From Sulfuricurvum sp. (GTDB lineage Bacteria; Campylobacterota; Campylobacteria; Campylobacterales; Sulfurimonadaceae): DNA of 42,431 nt. Under the pieces are notes generated by a model that saw only the letters and a list, made by a program, of their open reading frames with translations, was not told the DNA's origin and made no database searches. This document shows positions 27,306 to 38,213 of the stretch, piece by piece. The position numbers were made by a program, and so were the translations under genes. Numbering within the stretch: position 1 is the stretch's first letter; each line of letters starts with the position of its first letter. The stretch is taken from the NCBI RefSeq assembly GCF_028712165.1, contig NZ_JAQTQR010000015.1, positions 1 to 42,431 on the forward strand. The letters are read 5' to 3'.

Positions 27306-28752
27306 TCTCTGCCTCTTCCACCAAATCTTCACGAGGGAAGGTAAAGGTCGATTGTCGTGTGACAACAACTTTATCTTTTGCATCCGTTGCATACGCACGT
27401 ATGGTAATCGGTATAACCGTATCTTTACGATCATCTTTTACTAACATCTCATCGGTATAAAGCACAACTACTTTTTTCTTAACAATACCCGGTTTCACTT
27501 TGAACGGTTTTTCAGGTTCACCGATTTTGATTTTACCTTCCATTCCCTCAGGTGCAATAACATCAAAATAATAATCATGATCTTCATTTAGAGTATTTTG
27601 AACCAAGAATGTGTATGCATTATCAACACGAACTTTCCCATCGTCTGTTTTATTGATTGAATACAAACGGTTTTCTTTGTTGATATTAAGGAGCATATAC
27701 TCTTTCTTACTTCCCATCATCCCCAAAATAACACTGACAATAATTAAGATTGCCATATATCCTATAATTTTCGGGCGGAAATAATGGGTTTTCCCTTTCA
27801 TAAAGAGCGTCTCTTTTTCACTTGACCATTCAACAAGACTCGGTTTTCCGAGTTTACCCATTACTTCAGTACACGCATCAACACATTCCAAACAGTTGAT
27901 ACACTCAAGTTGAAGCCCTTTACGAATATCGATATGGGTCGGACAAACCGTCACACAACTCTCACAGGTAGTACACTCTGCATTAGTATTTACGGCAAGA
28001 AGATCTTTTTGTTTCGTGAATATTTTTTCTTTATTCTCGTCATAAATGTCACCACCGCGATTTGGATTATAAATAGCCATTACCGTATCTTCATCATACA
28101 ATACCGATTGAATACGAGAATAAGGACATACATAGACACAGAAATTCTCTTGTAAGAAAATAACGTCATAGACCAAAAAGGCCACGATTCCAAGAATCGA
28201 CCCTATGAGTACCGTATGATCCATCGGATTTTGGATATATGCCAAGAAATCTTCCGGAGGAACAAAGTACCACATTAAATCCGCTGCCGCAATAAACGCC
28301 AACCCTGTCCATAACAAAATACCGACTAAGCGTTTAATTTTATTCTCAAATTTAGAGTAATCCGGCTCTTGCTGTTTGTTTTTGATCCGTTTTCGAAGAC
28401 CTAAGAGTTTTGTTTCAATAAGATCACGGTAAACGACACGGAAAATAGTCTGTGGACACATCCATCCGCAAAATACCCGTCCGCCCAAAACAGTAATACC
28501 AAAAATACCGATAAAGAGGATCATCAGCAAAAACGGCATCAGATAAAGTTCTTGCATATCAAACTGAATAAACATCAAATGGAGTTTGAGTTTATCAAAG
28601 CTCAGCAAAAAGAGATGATTACCTCCCACTCTTATCCAAGGAACTACCAAGGCAAAAATCGTAATCAGTCCGTAAAACCAATAACGTCTAATTCGCCACG
28701 GTGTCCACCCTGACAGATACTCTTTTCCTTTCGGACTTACTACTTCACTCAT
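27298..28752 (-). CDS. ccoG: cbb3 oxidase accessory ferredoxin-type protein CcoG (RdxA/FixG)
   Basis: A 484-residue membrane protein with about five transmembrane helices in the first 335 residues, the cysteine pairs CGWMCPQ (near 95-100) and CVYVCPY (near 205-210), and two 4Fe-4S motifs: C260-C263-C266-C270 and C284-C287-C290-C294. A C-terminal Ig-like FixG domain follows. In other bacteria CcoG reduces copper for cbb3 oxidase assembly. No ccoNOQP genes are in view. The start overlaps the recombinase-like gene upstream by ATGA. Confidence 0.97.
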   Translation of the reverse strand: MSEVVSPKGKEYLSGWTPWRIRRYWFYGLITIFALVVPWIRVGGNHLFLLSFDKLKLHLMFIQFDMQELYLMPFLLMILFIGIFGITVLGGRVFCGWMCPQTIFRVVYRDLIETKLLGLRKRIKNKQQEPDYSKFENKIKRLVGILLWTGLAFIAAADLMWYFVPPEDFLAYIQNPMDHTVLIGSILGIVAFLVYDVIFLQENFCVYVCPYSRIQSVLYDEDTVMAIYNPNRGGDIYDENKEKIFTKQKDLLAVNTNAECTTCESCVTVCPTHIDIRKGLQLECINCLECVDACTEVMGKLGKPSLVEWSSEKETLFMKGKTHYFRPKIIGYMAILIIVSVILGMMGSKKEYMLLNINKENRLYSINKTDDGKVRVDNAYTFLVQNTLNEDHDYYFDVIAPEGMEGKIKIGEPEKPFKVKPGIVKKKVVVLYTDEMLVKDDRKDTVIPITIRAYATDAKDKVVVTRQSTFTFPREDLVEEAEKN

Positions 28753-29414
28753 AACACTGTTTCCTTCGAATTAATTTCAATATTCGGGCATCGAATCGTA
28801 CCGATAACCATTGCTTCCGCATCAACATCATCTCCGATGCCAATTACACCGCTTACAACCTCTTTAAGTTCACGTGATTCAATATAGTCTTTCAGTGAGC
28901 TTCGGCTCACTCCTAACACCCGTGCAATCTCGCTCACACTTTTTCGTTTCTTCAATAAATCGATAATCTGTTCTAAATACATATCGAATTTTGATGACGA
29001 TTTAGATCCTTTTGGTCTTCCGATCCCTTTTTTGGACTCATCCTGAAGGACCTGACGTAATTGATCAATAAGACCTAAAACGACCATTGTATCACTTTTG
29101 CGGTCGATTACCACACCCGGTTTGACAAAATGTATGGTATTGTCATTTTTAAGAAGACAGCTAAACATTTGAACCAAATCCTCGATATAGCTGCTTAATG
29201 TCCATGTATCGTAAATGATTAATGTATCTCCATTGAGCGAACGAAAAAATCGAACTACTTCATGCCGATCGGCTATCCGTTTATTCTGAGAAGTTTGATC
29301 CACTAACTCTTCCTGGATCACAATCTCTTTTTGATCGGCATAACCGTTAATCAATTTAAGCTGCTCATAAACACCATCGAAATCTTTATCGGGACGGATA
29401 TAACTGACGGTCAT
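28749..29414 (-). CDS. serine-recombinase-like DNA-binding protein without catalytic residues
   Basis: The protein has 221 residues: a resolvase/invertase-like fold (about 1-125), the linker GRPKGSK (132-138), a Hin-type helix-turn-helix (about 158-180; SVSEIARVLGVSRSSLKDYI) and a 40-residue tail. The resolvase opening YxRVS, which carries the nucleophilic serine, reads YIRPD (5-9), and the DRLxR arginines are replaced by DTWTLSSYIEDL (from 69). It therefore should not recombine DNA. It is translationally coupled to ccoG by ATGA, and a 12-bp perfect inverted repeat sits 30 bp upstream of its start. A transcription regulator derived from a recombinase is the most economical reading. Confidence 0.82.
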   Translation of the reverse strand: MTVSYIRPDKDFDGVYEQLKLINGYADQKEIVIQEELVDQTSQNKRIADRHEVVRFFRSLNGDTLIIYDTWTLSSYIEDLVQMFSCLLKNDNTIHFVKPGVVIDRKSDTMVVLGLIDQLRQVLQDESKKGIGRPKGSKSSSKFDMYLEQIIDLLKKRKSVSEIARVLGVSRSSLKDYIESRELKEVVSGVIGIGDDVDAEAMVIGTIRCPNIEINSKETVL

Positions 29415-29443
29415 TGTATGCTTAAATCCTTTGCAATGTTTAA

Positions 29444-29477
29444 TTTCATCGTCATTTTACCAACTATGACGATGAAA
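29444..29477 (-). promoter_or_regulatory. 12-bp perfect inverted repeat upstream of the recombinase-like gene
   Basis: TTTCATCGTCAT (29444-29455), 10-bp spacer, ATGACGATGAAA (29466-29477). A further CGTCAT occurs at 29501-29506 at the murB end. The two halves are about two helical turns apart centre to centre, which suits a dimeric DNA-binding protein, probably the adjacent recombinase-like regulator acting on its own operon. Read as RNA it would also fold as a hairpin, so attenuation is the alternative. Confidence 0.7.
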
Positions 29478-29502
29478 GTCAATACAAAAGATTATTTTTT
29501 CG

Positions 29503-30288
29503 TCATTTTTTAGTATCGATAATAACAACTTCGCATTGAAGATCAATATTGAACTGTGCTTTTACACGCTTTTTGGCTTCTTCTATAAGACTCAAAGCAT
29601 CTGCATAGGTTCCTCCGCCGGTATTGACGAGAAAATTAGCATGTACGTCACTAAAAGCCATTGCCCCGACGCGCTTTCCTTTTAATCCGACCGCTTCAAT
29701 AAGCCGTCCCGCATAATCATTCGGAGGATTTTTAAAACAGCTTCCCGCACTCGGGTCACTCGGCTGATTCGAACGCATCTGTGCAAACATATCGTACTGA
29801 TCAACCGAATACCCTTTTTGCGCTTCGAATATGGCTTCGAAAACCACTTCATTTATTGATGTTTTACGATAGCCGTATTCAATCTCATCTTTTTGTTTCC
29901 AACCGCTTTGCGTACGAATGGCGATAAGATGGTTAAAAATTTCGTATTCTTTCAGCCCTGCATTCATTTTGAGCATTCCGCCAAGAGTTCCGGGGAGTTT
30001 CGAGAGATATTCGAAGTGGGCAATATTATGTTTTTTGCAAAACGAAACTACACGTCCACCTGGAGTCGCAGCACCTACATGAAGCCCGTCTTCTTCAAGG
30101 TGGATAAAATCATAATCTTTGGAGAGGATCATCAATGGCGGCGGTGTAGGGGAAACGAGAATATTATTGGCAGCACCTACGATCAAATGCCCTTCGGGGA
30201 CAATATCATTTTCGATTAATGCTACCTCGACAGCGGGGCCGATTCGAATGGAACTAAACTTGGAGAAATCAATAGTTTTGGTGTTCAT
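29503..30288 (-). CDS. murB: UDP-N-acetylenolpyruvoylglucosamine reductase
   Basis: A 261-residue flavoenzyme that reduces UNAG-enolpyruvate to UDP-MurNAc. Segments include the FAD-binding FSSIRIGP and GAANNILV, the LSKLPGTLGGMLKMNAG substrate loop, AGSCFKNP with the catalytic Ser/Cys position, and GGGTYADALSLIEEAK at the C-terminus. It overlaps fliQ by ATGA, and fliQ-murB adjacency is shared with Campylobacter. Confidence 0.97.
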   Translation of the reverse strand: MNTKTIDFSKFSSIRIGPAVEVALIENDIVPEGHLIVGAANNILVSPTPPPLMILSKDYDFIHLEEDGLHVGAATPGGRVVSFCKKHNIAHFEYLSKLPGTLGGMLKMNAGLKEYEIFNHLIAIRTQSGWKQKDEIEYGYRKTSINEVVFEAIFEAQKGYSVDQYDMFAQMRSNQPSDPSAGSCFKNPPNDYAGRLIEAVGLKGKRVGAMAFSDVHANFLVNTGGGTYADALSLIEEAKKRVKAQFNIDLQCEVVIIDTKK

Positions 30289-30554
30289 TGTGTAAAGGTT
30301 GGGATCATATTAAACATACGGATAGTGAAATCCTGCATTTCATTCATCATCCACGGCATCGTTAGAATAATAACGATAACAATACCGATTACTTTGGGAA
30401 TAAAACTCAGCGTCATCTCATTGATCTGGGTCGTTGCTTGAAAAATACTCACGGCTAATCCCAAGAACATCCCGACAAGCAGCGCCGGGAGCGCCAAAAT
30501 CAACGCAATTTTAAATGTCTCGATACCAAGACCGATCAAATCTTCTTGCAGCAT
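30285..30554 (-). CDS. fliQ: flagellar export protein FliQ
   Basis: An 89-residue, two-helix component of the flagellar type III export gate (FliPQR). It contains ALPALLVGMFLGLAVSIFQATTQINEMTLSFIPK, the family hallmark. AAGGAAATCAAG lies before the ATG. No other flagellar export gene is adjacent, as in related genomes. Confidence 0.97.
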   Translation of the reverse strand: MLQEDLIGLGIETFKIALILALPALLVGMFLGLAVSIFQATTQINEMTLSFIPKVIGIVIVIILTMPWMMNEMQDFTIRMFNMIPTFTQ

Positions 30555-30725
30555 CTTGATTTCCTTACGTCGTCGGAACTCGTCCCGACAAGCCGATGGC
30601 TGGGCACGCCCTTCGCCTCTGGTTCCGAACCTATCAACGTGAGGTTTCTCACGTTGATGACAGTTCTCATGCTAACGCTAAGTTCTCCTAGGCGGAGAGC
30701 CCGCGTGCAGTACACCGCACTCATT
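30555..30725 (-). other. GC-rich, highly structured segment between mqnD and fliQ
   Basis: This 171-bp gap stands out from its AT-rich surroundings. It contains a long-range 7-bp stem TCGGAAC (30573-30579) / GTTCCGA (30622-30628) enclosing small stems (AGCC-GAT-GGCT and GGG-CACG-CCC). It also contains a perfect 11-bp hairpin ATCAACGTGAG / CTCACGTTGAT (30633-30658, loop GTTT), and GCGG-AGAGC-CCGC (30692-30704). An alternative stem GTCGGGA/TTCCGAC on the minus strand competes with the long-range one. It could be a cis-acting RNA leader of fliQ-murB, a small RNA, or a repeat-type mobile palindrome. A 62-codon reading frame through it looks accidental. Confidence 0.6.
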
Positions 30726-31589
30726 TTAACTATTCCTCAATTCAGTATATTCAAGAGGAATCATAAAGTCTTTTGGATTAATTTGAGCATCAAAAAAGCC
30801 ATGTTTGTATCCCAACTCAAACAAAAGCTCAATTGCTTTGTATTGAGTTTCATTCAAAGTAATCGATTCATCGTTCGCATACAACTCTAAATATTTTTCC
30901 AATGTCGGTGCATCGATACGGACCAAAGAACGTTCCATCAGCATTTTAGAGAGATTCGTTTTATGATCTCTCGCAATCTGTACCGCTTTGGTCAAAAGGT
31001 TTTCATACATAATGGCAGAAGTAAGCGGCAATGAGCGGCGGATCGCCATTCCACCGAGGGGAAGAGGAAGCTCGCCGCCGGAGAGTTCACACCATACATC
31101 CCAAAGTTCCCGCTCAACCTCAAGTGATTCGTCATATCCTAAGATGGATTCATGGATCAGTACACCCGCATCAACACTGCCGTCCAAAACCGCTTGTTCA
31201 ATCTCTAAAAAATTCATATAGACTATTTTGGCATCCGGATAGGCTATACGAAACAGCAATGCATTCGTGGTGTATTTACCGCTGAGTGCAACTTTGAACC
31301 GTTTTTTTAACACCGTATCTTTTTTTCGAATCAATTTAGGACCGTACCCTTGTCCGAAACTGACTGCCGTTCGCAACAACGCATAATCGTTTCGGATATG
31401 GGGGTAAAGTCCAAAACTTATTGCACTGATATCGTATGTTCCGTTAAGCGCTTCGACATTAAGTGTTTCAATATCCAATGCAATATTTTCAAACTGGATA
31501 TTGTTCTCTCCTACCCAACCAAACTTGATTGCATAATACATAAATATGTCATCTGCATCGGGAGAGTGGGCTATCACCATTTTTTTCAC
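30726..31589 (-). CDS. mqnD: 1,4-dihydroxy-6-naphthoate synthase (futalosine pathway)
   Basis: A 287-residue periplasmic-binding-fold enzyme that turns cyclic dehypoxanthinyl futalosine into 1,4-dihydroxy-6-naphthoate for menaquinone. MqnD-like features are the N-terminal HSPDADDIFMYYAI, LDIETLNVEALNGTYDISAISF, YALLRTAVSFGQGYGP, and ELPLPLGGMAIRR. Related Campylobacter and Helicobacter also use this route. It is divergent from recA. Confidence 0.93.
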   Translation of the reverse strand: MKKMVIAHSPDADDIFMYYAIKFGWVGENNIQFENIALDIETLNVEALNGTYDISAISFGLYPHIRNDYALLRTAVSFGQGYGPKLIRKKDTVLKKRFKVALSGKYTTNALLFRIAYPDAKIVYMNFLEIEQAVLDGSVDAGVLIHESILGYDESLEVERELWDVWCELSGGELPLPLGGMAIRRSLPLTSAIMYENLLTKAVQIARDHKTNLSKMLMERSLVRIDAPTLEKYLELYANDESITLNETQYKAIELLFELGYKHGFFDAQINPKDFMIPLEYTELRNS

Positions 31590-31674
31590 TGAAAATCCTG
31601 TTCACATATCTGTATCAATTAAATTTTAACCAAATAACGCTAAAATATCTCTATTCCAGAATGTGAATTATTAA

Positions 31675-31726
31675 TATTTCATTTTGTCATATTTTTAGAA
31701 TATATTTCAATTTGTCATATTATGAC
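31675..31726. promoter_or_regulatory. 18-bp direct repeats and palindrome upstream of recA
   Basis: TATTTCATTTTGTCATAT (31675-31692) recurs as TATTTCAATTTGTCATAT (31703-31720), one mismatch, 28 bp apart. The second copy runs into the perfect palindrome GTCATA-T-TATGAC (31714-31726). The 174-bp mqnD/recA spacer otherwise is AT-rich. The arrangement looks like tandem operator sites near the recA promoter. LexA is generally absent from this phylum, so the binder is unknown. Confidence 0.6.
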
Positions 31727-31763
31727 GCAATTTTAAAACACTTTAGTCTCAGGAGAGCACCAC

Positions 31764-34353
<2,590 letters not shown>

Positions 34354-34366
34354 ATCAGGGAGACTC

Positions 34367-34981
34367 ATGAAACGATCACTTTATCTGTCTCTCATACTCC
34401 TTGCCCCGTTGATAGCGCGTGACAATCCTTTTTTTGCCACGTATGAATCAAAAAAAGAGAAAATAACCTCTAATTGCCCCGATAACAAACCTCAGCTAGA
34501 GAGTATCAATTATTCACTTCCTGATCAAGCACGTATTCTAAAAGAAGTCACCTTCACGATTCAAAATCTTGACGGTAGTATTGAAACTCGCAAAATTGAG
34601 GTTGACCAAAGTATTGACTGGCATAAGTCTCTTACCGTTTCTCAAACTAAAAATGCCTCTTATCCTCATTCCACTCTAGATAATGCTGGATCTGCCGACT
34701 TTGGATTTATCCGATTTGATTCAAAAGGGAAACGACTTTCCATTAAAACTTCTGATACATTGATAAGACATTTTGTGTTAAGTAATCCAAATCGTATTGT
34801 TCTCGATTTTAAAAATACTTCTATTTTTAAGATAACAAAAAAAGAGCTGGGAGCTTCGCCGTATCTCAATGTTACGGTAGGCAATCATGGTAAATTTATA
34901 CGTGCGACAATAACCTTAGATGGCCGTTACAGTTATACCCTGAACAAAACAGGTGAATTCATTAGTATTATATGTAAATAA
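34367..34981 (+). CDS. exported AMIN-domain protein
   Basis: A 204-residue protein with a cleavable signal peptide (about 1-18) and a C-terminal AMIN-like domain (about 108-200) built of beta-strand repeats, including RLSIKTSDTLIRHFVLSNPNRIVLDFKNT. AMIN domains bind peptidoglycan or target proteins to the septum or secretion machines. I start at the ATG at 34367, preceded by CAGGGAG. A longer frame from 34274 overlaps the previous gene out of frame. It is last in the recA operon and its context suggests a role in cell-envelope division. Confidence 0.8.
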   Translation: MKRSLYLSLILLAPLIARDNPFFATYESKKEKITSNCPDNKPQLESINYSLPDQARILKEVTFTIQNLDGSIETRKIEVDQSIDWHKSLTVSQTKNASYPHSTLDNAGSADFGFIRFDSKGKRLSIKTSDTLIRHFVLSNPNRIVLDFKNTSIFKITKKELGASPYLNVTVGNHGKFIRATITLDGRYSYTLNKTGEFISIICK

Positions 34982-35005
34982 AAAGAAGAAAATTAAAGAA
35001 AGAGG

Positions 35006-35027
35006 TTTCTCTCCAAGTGGAGAGAAA
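35006..35027. terminator. hairpin between the AMIN gene and tpx
   Basis: TTTCTCTCC, loop AAGT, GGAGAGAAA: a perfect 9-bp stem in the gap between two convergent genes, so it may serve both strands. The flanking U tracts are poor. Confidence 0.5.
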
Positions 35028-35033
35028 GAGGAA

Positions 35034-35537
35034 TTATTTTACGGCAGCCAATGCAGCTTCGTAGTTTGGTTCTTCTGTGATTTCAGGAACGATCTCTTTG
35101 TAAGTTACGATACCTTCTTCATTTACTGCGAAGATTGCACGACATGTAACACCGGCAAGTACTGAACCGCCAAGTAATACACCGTACGCGTTTGCGAAAT
35201 CTTTGTTACGGAAATCTGAACATACTGTCAATTTGTCAATTCCTTCTGCTTGGCAAAAACGCCCTGCTGCGAATGGCAAGTCCAAAGATACGATAGTTGC
35301 TTTAACACCTTCAAGTGAAGCCGCTTTTGCATTGAAGTTACGTGTTTCAGTAGCACATACACCTGTGTCAAGTGATGGGACAACGATGATAAGCTGTTTA
35401 ACGCCTTGCGCTCCACCAACTACTACATCACCCAAACCTGCTGAATTAACAACGGTTACTTCAGGTGCTTTATCTCCAACATTTACTTCATTTCCGAGAA
35501 GTTCTACGTCTGTACCTTTGAATTTAGTAGTTGCCAT
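35034..35537 (-). CDS. tpx: thiol peroxidase (Tpx, atypical 2-Cys peroxiredoxin)
   Basis: A 167-residue peroxiredoxin with the Tpx motif PSLDTGVC, peroxidatic C61, and resolving C95 in AGRFCQAEG. It reduces lipid and other hydroperoxides using thioredoxin, in the periplasm or cytoplasm depending on species. No signal peptide is visible here. It is monocistronic, with GGAG before the ATG. Confidence 0.97.
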   Translation of the reverse strand: MATTKFKGTDVELLGNEVNVGDKAPEVTVVNSAGLGDVVVGGAQGVKQLIIVVPSLDTGVCATETRNFNAKAASLEGVKATIVSLDLPFAAGRFCQAEGIDKLTVCSDFRNKDFANAYGVLLGGSVLAGVTCRAIFAVNEEGIVTYKEIVPEITEEPNYEAALAAVK

Positions 35538-35638
35538 GTTGGCTCCTTGTTTTTATTTTTTATTGATATGAAGAAGTATATTTTAAATCGGATAATTTAA
35601 CTCTGAATTATGTAACAGATGTTTGCGTTTAAGCTATT

Positions 35639-36628
35639 TCACAGTTTACAACGGGGGTTGATCGCTACCACATGGTAATCGCACTGTTCTCCAAGTTTAT
35701 ACGCTTCAAGTGCTGCTCGCCCTATCATTGCGGCATTGTCTGAACAATACTTTAGTTCTGAAAGGAGCAAATCCGCTTTATAGGGAATGAGTATTTTAGT
35801 AACACTTTCACGTAAATAAAGATTTGCGCTTGCACCGCCGACAATGGCAAAACGGCGTGGAGGATGCGATTTAAAATACTTTTTGAGTTTTTGGATCAAA
35901 TGCTCTGTTGCCGTGTGTTGAAAAGCTGCCGCTATATCTGGATAGGATGATGCATCGTTTGCTTCGATTGCGAGGCGTACCTGATTTTTTAGTCCTGAAT
36001 AGCTAAATGCAATCAAAGGTGACTGCCATAAAGGAACCGTAAAAGTGACTCGGCTTGCATCACCCTCAGCGGCTAGTTTCTCAATTAACGGTCCGCCCGG
36101 ATAACCTAAGTTCATCATTTTCGACACTTTATCAAAACTCTCACCATAACTGTCATCCATTGTCGTAGCAACCGTTTGCATTTCGTCATAGGACTTCACT
36201 TCGATCAACTGGGTATGTCCACCTGAAACCAGCAAAACCGTTAATGGCAAAAGTGCTTCCTGCTCAATAAATAAGGAATAGATATGCCCCTTTAGATGGT
36301 TGATAGGGATAATAGGGATAGAAAGTGCAATACTGAGTGCCTTGGCCATCACAACGCCCTCTATAAGTGTTACACCCAGTCCAGGTTCATTAGTCACCGC
36401 TATGGCTTTAAGCTGCGTAAACCATTGTGAGCACTCTTCTAATATCTTCGGTAGTGCTTCGGCATGTAAACGACTGGCAAGCTCGGGGACAACACCGCCG
36501 TATACTGAATGTTCTAATTCTTGAGATATCTTTTTATGATAAACAAGTTTTTTTGTCGCAATTTCTGTAATAGCAATCGAACTGTCATCGCAACTGCTTT
36601 CGATACTTAGGATCATTGGAATATCCAC
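35639..36628 (-). CDS. tsaD: tRNA N6-threonylcarbamoyladenosine transferase TsaD
   Basis: A 329-residue ASKHA-fold protein that, with TsaB and TsaE, puts t6A on tRNA A37. Present are [24 protein letters not shown], the metal ligands H111 and H115 in [32 protein letters not shown] and [12 protein letters not shown]. It is last of a four-gene overlapping operon (cdsA-dxr-hydrolase-tsaD), overlapping the hydrolase gene by 16 bp. Confidence 0.98.
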   Translation of the reverse strand: MDIPMILSIESSCDDSSIAITEIATKKLVYHKKISQELEHSVYGGVVPELASRLHAEALPKILEECSQWFTQLKAIAVTNEPGLGVTLIEGVVMAKALSIALSIPIIPINHLKGHIYSLFIEQEALLPLTVLLVSGGHTQLIEVKSYDEMQTVATTMDDSYGESFDKVSKMMNLGYPGGPLIEKLAAEGDASRVTFTVPLWQSPLIAFSYSGLKNQVRLAIEANDASSYPDIAAAFQHTATEHLIQKLKKYFKSHPPRRFAIVGGASANLYLRESVTKILIPYKADLLLSELKYCSDNAAMIGRAALEAYKLGEQCDYHVVAINPRCKL

Positions 36629-37143
36629 TCTTTAACCCACGGCCATTCGCCGAATCCGGAAGCCGTATTAATGTGTCCTCCGTCATGAATCACTTTCATA
36701 TCGATACCAAGAATTTTTTGAAGCGACAGTGCTTCATCCGGAGTCATATACGGATCATTGTCAGAACTAACGAGAAGTACTTCATCCGCGAATAAATTCT
36801 TAGGAGCCTCTAGAGGAAAAAAAGTTTTAAGAGTATCAATCTTACAGTTTAAGCTGGGAGGTGCTACAAGCAAAAGTCGTTTAACAGAGCTGATTTCCCC
36901 TTCATTACACAAATGAAACCAAAGGATATTCGCAAGAGAGTGGCAAATTACTATGTCCGGCTGAAAATCGTTCAACAGGGCTTTGACCTGTTTCATCCAT
37001 CGATTCTTGCTTGGAAAGTGAGGATTATCTAAAAGAGGGAAGCTGACTGTACCGTATTTTTTGGCGATTTCGCCTGCTAACCAAGCCTGCCAATGGGGAT
37101 CATCACTCCCGCCCCAACCGTGCAGCATCAACACTTTTAACAT
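36613..37143 (-). CDS. RBBP9/YdeN-family serine hydrolase
   Basis: The 176-residue alpha/beta hydrolase has the catalytic triad S69 (CHSLAN), D130 (SSDNDPY) and H157 (DGGHIN), and the family opening [23 protein letters not shown]9 family proteins are small serine hydrolases with mostly unknown substrates. The gene overlaps dxr by 7 bp and tsaD by 16 bp, so it is made with isoprenoid and tRNA-modification enzymes, but I infer no shared pathway. Confidence 0.9.
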   Translation of the reverse strand: MLKVLMLHGWGGSDDPHWQAWLAGEIAKKYGTVSFPLLDNPHFPSKNRWMKQVKALLNDFQPDIVICHSLANILWFHLCNEGEISSVKRLLLVAPPSLNCKIDTLKTFFPLEAPKNLFADEVLLVSSDNDPYMTPDEALSLQKILGIDMKVIHDGGHINTASGFGEWPWVKEWIFQ

Positions 37144-38213
37144 GTTAATCCCCGAACATAACGGCGTACTTCCTCATCCATCGCAAAAATTTCTTCGATC
37201 GATTTAGGAATTTGAGTAAAATGTTCGTACGCACTCAAAATCATGGCAGAGATATCGATAAAACGGCTTTCTCCGCGGACAAAACGCTCGATTGCCGCTT
37301 CATTCGCCGCGTTGACGATTACACCACGTGCAGGGTTTCGGAGTAAATCTTCTTTGATTGCCCATATCGGATAACGCTCTTTTTCAATCGGACGAAATTC
37401 GAGAGCTCCGATTTTGGTTAGATCGATTCGCTCAACAATTGGAGTATCTACTTTTCCCATCAATGCATACGCGATAGGAAGACGCATGTCCGCATGAGCA
37501 AAATGGGCTGTCGTCGAACCGTCTGTATAATCGATCATCGCATGGATTAGGGATTTCGTCTCAATGAGTGCATCATATTCTCCTTCTCCAAAAAGCCAAC
37601 GGGCTTCGAGCAGTTCAAACAGTTTATTCACCATTGATGCACTGTCAATGGTTATTTTTTGCCCCATTGACCAGTTTGGGTGCTTTAGCGCATCCTGCAG
37701 CGTTGCAGTTGACAATTTCTCCAACGGCCAATCCCGAAAGGCACCTCCGCTGGCAGTAATGACCATCCGTTCAACCTTCCGTTCACCTTGGTTCAAATAC
37801 CACAATCCGAAATGTTCACTGTCAATCGGAATGATACGTGACGTATCGACAAACGAACCGCCAACTACAAGAGACTCTTTATTCGCCAACGCGATTTTTT
37901 TGCCGCATTCCAATGCTTTTAATGTAGGCTTAAACCCTACGAAACCGACCAATGCATTTATGACATGATTCGATCCGGATTCTTCGATCGCGTTCAAAAT
38001 TGCCGATTCACCCGCATAAACATTCGTATGATGGACTAAAGGACGGTCTTCGTCACGCATGACGACGACACGTTTAGGATTATGGCGTTTGATTTGTTCA
38101 TTTAAAAGAGTAATGTTGCGTCCGGCGACGAGGGTATCGACGGATAGATGAAATTGTTCTGCAATATTAAGAGCATTGACCCCGATCGATCCGGTGGAGC
38201 CTAATAGAATCAA
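37137..38213 (-). CDS. dxr: 1-deoxy-D-xylulose 5-phosphate reductoisomerase
   Basis: A 358-residue NADPH enzyme giving MEP, the committed step of the non-mevalonate isoprenoid pathway. Present are the nucleotide loop LLGSTGSIG at the start, ALVGFVGFKPTL, ANKESLVVGG, ITASGGAFRD, and the substrate/metal segment IDSASMVNKLFELLEARWLF. It overlaps cdsA by 4 bp. Confidence 0.98.
   Translation of the reverse strand: MILLGSTGSIGVNALNIAEQFHLSVDTLVAGRNITLLNEQIKRHNPKRVVVMRDEDRPLVHHTNVYAGESAILNAIEESGSNHVINALVGFVGFKPTLKALECGKKIALANKESLVVGGSFVDTSRIIPIDSEHFGLWYLNQGERKVERMVITASGGAFRDWPLEKLSTATLQDALKHPNWSMGQKITIDSASMVNKLFELLEARWLFGEGEYDALIETKSLIHAMIDYTDGSTTAHFAHADMRLPIAYALMGKVDTPIVERIDLTKIGALEFRPIEKERYPIWAIKEDLLRNPARGVIVNAANEAAIERFVRGESRFIDISAMILSAYEHFTQIPKSIEEIFAMDEEVRRYVRGLTC

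Noticed and set aside
28749-29414. Active DNA invertase or transposon resolvase
   Set aside because: The catalytic serine and key arginines are absent, and no transposon or invertible repeats flank it.
30536-30724. A 62-codon reading frame spanning the structured segment into fliQ
   Set aside because: The frame runs through hairpins, overlaps the fliQ start and has no recognisable protein pattern.
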